Of a stretch of DNA of 16,147 nt, positions 14,640 through 16,147 are shown in pieces. The notes under the pieces are model-generated. The model was given only the letters and a program-made list of their open reading frames with translations. It did not search any database and had not been told where the DNA came from. Each line of letters starts with the position of its first letter. Position 1 is the stretch's first letter. Position numbers and translations under genes: made by a program. Source of the DNA: Lysobacterales bacterium (lineage in GTDB: Bacteria > Pseudomonadota > Gammaproteobacteria > Xanthomonadales > Rhodanobacteraceae). Location of the stretch: assembly GCA_013298265.1 (NCBI GenBank), contig JAAFHE010000011.1, positions 1 to 16,147 of the forward strand, given 5' to 3'.

Positions 14640-15419
14640 ATGGCCAACGACATTCCGTCCGCTGTGCGGGAAATCTGCCTGTCGTTTCCCGAGGCCGAGG
14701 AATACCTGTCGCACGGCGCGCCGAATTTCCGCGTGCGCGGCCGGCCGTTCGCCAGCTATCTCGTCAACCACCATGGCGACGGGCGCATCGCGCTGTGGCT
14801 GGGCTCGCCGGCGGGTGCGCAGGAACACCATGTCGGCCACGAACCGGCGTATTTCTTCATCCCGCCCTACGTCGGCAAGTCCGGCTGGCTCGGTGTACAT
14901 CTGGACAAAGGACTTGACTGGAAACGTATAGTCGGCCTCGTGCGCGAGGCCTACGAACGCGTCGCGCCACCGCCTCTGATCAAACAGATCGGCAAGCCTC
15001 CCGTCATCGTGCCGCCGGAGCGGGCGCCCAGTGCCGAGGAACGCGATCCGCTGAGCGCACCGGCCCTGCAGAAACTGATCCGGCCGCTGCGCGAATTCTG
15101 CCTGTCGCTGCCCGAAGTCACCGAAGACCCGCGCTTCGGCGCGCCGTCCTGGCAGGCGGGCAAGCGCACGTTCGCAAACGCGTACCGCTACGACGAAAAC
15201 CTCACGTTCGGCTTCTGGGTCGGCGTCGAGCAGCAAGGCCTCTATACGGTCGACCAGCGCTATTCGATTCCGCCCTACATGGGCCACAACGGCTGGATCG
15301 CGCTGAAGGTCGGCGCGAAGCCGAACGCGAAAGAGATCCGCAGCCTGGCGCTGCACAGCTACCGGCATTTCGCGCTCAAGCGCATGCTCGCGAAACTCGA
15401 CGCCACACCGCCCGCCTGA
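14640..15419 (+). CDS. Tandem YjbR/MmcQ-domain protein
   Basis: Protein of 259 aa made of two copies of the YjbR (CyaY-like fold, 'MmcQ') domain, about 1-115 and 143-255, joined by a Pro-rich linker (KPPVIVPPERAPSAEE). Both copies have the opening helix (VREICLSFPEAEE and LREFCLSLPEVTE), then G-A-P-(N/S)-(F/W)-x-x-(R/A)-G-(R/K), then IPPYVGKSGWLGVHLD and IPPYMGHNGWIALKVG, and a closing Leu-rich helix (LVREAYERV and LALHSYRHF). Most YjbR proteins are single-domain, about 110-130 aa, so this is a duplication. Family members are called DNA-binding by structure, but the role is not well established. GGAG lies 8 nt before the ATG. It converges on the M23 peptidase gene across a strong hairpin. Confidence 0.85.
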   Translation: MANDIPSAVREICLSFPEAEEYLSHGAPNFRVRGRPFASYLVNHHGDGRIALWLGSPAGAQEHHVGHEPAYFFIPPYVGKSGWLGVHLDKGLDWKRIVGLVREAYERVAPPPLIKQIGKPPVIVPPERAPSAEERDPLSAPALQKLIRPLREFCLSLPEVTEDPRFGAPSWQAGKRTFANAYRYDENLTFGFWVGVEQQGLYTVDQRYSIPPYMGHNGWIALKVGAKPNAKEIRSLALHSYRHFALKRMLAKLDATPPA

Positions 15420-15428
15420 ACGCACAAG

Positions 15429-15458
15429 CCGGGTTCGCCGCCGAAGTGGCGAACCCGG
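15429..15458. terminator. Bidirectional hairpin terminator
   Basis: Perfect 11-bp arms, CCGGGTTCGCC (15429-15439) and GGCGAACCCGG (15448-15458), with an 8-nt loop, sit in the 47 bp between two convergent stop codons (15419 and 15467). The position suits terminating both genes. No long T-run is present on either side. Confidence 0.65.
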
Positions 15459-15466
15459 ACCGTCAA

Positions 15467-16147
15467 CTACAGCGATCCCGGCGCATCACAGCCGGCGATG
15501 TTCGCCGAGAAATACCCGTTCGCGCGCACGCGGAAGCCCGGCCCCATCACGACGCGCGTCTGCGCCTGCAGCGCTTCCCCGGCGCCGGACAGAACCTCAT
15601 GGTTCGGGCCGGTCGTGATGACGTTGGCCTGCAGATGCCGCACGCTGCCCGCACCCAGCACGATGCCCGGCGCACTCGACGGATCGCAGTCGGCCGGACA
15701 GTTGGCCGCGACGATACCCTCGGTGCTGCCGAGCCAGATGCCATTGCTGCCACCGAGGCAGAACGCCGGTACGCGGTTCTGCCGGTTGTAGTCGCTGGTC
15801 GTCGCGTCGCCGTCCTCGACAAGAAAGCCGGTGCTGCCGATCGAGGCTATGCCGTTGTGCGGCCGTGCCACCTCGAAATGCAGGTGATTGCCGCCGGCGA
15901 ATCCGATCCGGCCTTCCTGGCCGAGCACGGTCCCGCCCTGGATGAAATCGCCGACCTGATGGCCGCGGCCGGTCACGCTGTTGGTCGGAAAGTGGGTGTA
16001 CTTGGTCCACTCGCCATTGGCATGTTCCATCCAGACGTAGTTGTTGCGGCAGCCGCCGCTGCAGGCCGCATTGTCCTGACCGCAGCAGACCGTGGTCGGC
16101 AATGCGCCACAGCTACTGGTGTTGGTCGGGCACCACAGCGTGTTGTC
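15467..16147 (-). CDS. Secreted M23-family (LytM-type) metallopeptidase, C-terminal part
   Basis: Visible fragment of 226 aa. The frame stays open to the right edge, so the N-terminus, signal peptide and first zinc motif (H-x-n-D) are missing. The rest of a LytM domain is clear: NNYVWMEHANGEWTKYTHFPTN, then a GRGHQVGDFIQGGTVLGQEG stretch and GGNHLHFEVARP, whose H-L-H supplies the second zinc-site/catalytic His pair. The fragment is Cys-rich (WCP, SCG, VCCGQ, ACSGGC), suggesting disulfides in the periplasm or outside. After the peptidase a further region of about 110 residues ends in VVMGPGFRVRANGYFSANI, a beta-rich repeat-like tail common in secreted proteins. The probable substrate is peptidoglycan or protein cross-bridges, unproven. 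Any apparent start at 16102 is a TTG inside the gene. Confidence 0.85.
   Translation of the reverse strand, partial: DNTLWCPTNTSSCGALPTTVCCGQDNAACSGGCRNNYVWMEHANGEWTKYTHFPTNSVTGRGHQVGDFIQGGTVLGQEGRIGFAGGNHLHFEVARPHNGIASIGSTGFLVEDGDATTSDYNRQNRVPAFCLGGSNGIWLGSTEGIVAANCPADCDPSSAPGIVLGAGSVRHLQANVITTGPNHEVLSGAGEALQAQTRVVMGPGFRVRANGYFSANIAGCDAPGSL

Overview
The window is GC-rich, densely packed bacterial chromosome. It most resembles a gammaproteobacterium of the Lysobacterales (Xanthomonadales), possibly near the Rhodanobacteraceae. The grounds are the ECF sigma factor beside a small membrane protein, a secreted BNR/PKD protein ending in a 'NGFE'-type tail, and the overall gene style. This placement rests on recall of family habits, not on a search.

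Layout, left to right. (1) Positions 1-5703, plus strand: the 3' part of a surface-polysaccharide operon. It holds a Wzx-type flippase (5' end cut by the window), a GT4 glycosyltransferase, a Wzy/WaaL-type polytopic membrane protein and two more GT4 glycosyltransferases. Genes overlap by ATGA or GTGA or are about 20 bp apart, so they are almost certainly cotranscribed. (2) Positions 5705-9737: a divergent signalling pair. On the minus strand is a receiver / PP2C phosphatase / RsbW-like kinase protein with the architecture of HsbR and CrsR. On the plus strand is a membrane hybrid histidine kinase. They share a 151-bp intergenic region with an extended -10 promoter and an inverted repeat. Neither an HPt protein nor a STAS anti-anti-sigma partner is present here. 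(3) Positions 9945-12803, minus strand: a large secreted beta-propeller protein with PKD and PPC domains. It converges on the kinase gene across a long inverted repeat. (4) Positions 13057-14562: an ECF sigma factor and its probable membrane anti-sigma partner (minus strand, ATGA overlap), divergent from a three-helix small membrane protein (plus). (5) Positions 14640-15419: a tandem YjbR-domain protein. (6) Positions 15467-16147, minus strand: the C-terminal part of a secreted M23 peptidase, cut by the window edge. A perfect hairpin separates (5) from (6).

The strongest non-obvious signal lies between the sigma factor and the small membrane gene. Two divergent copies of the same bipartite element, TGCAACC - 14 nt - CGTATC, point one at each gene. 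The first 12 nt of each copy are identical and the spacer is exactly the same length. This looks like a pair of autoregulated ECF promoters and gives a concrete consensus for finding the regulon.

How the genes may work together: the flippase, polymerase/ligase-like protein and glycosyltransferases would assemble and export a glycan. The hybrid kinase and the phosphatase/kinase switch protein plausibly form a phosphorelay feeding a partner-switching module, a type of circuit that elsewhere controls biofilm or stress output. The sigma/anti-sigma pair is a separate envelope-type regulator. I found no tRNA, rRNA, CRISPR array, insertion sequence or transposase, and no gene-free stretch longer than about 255 bp.
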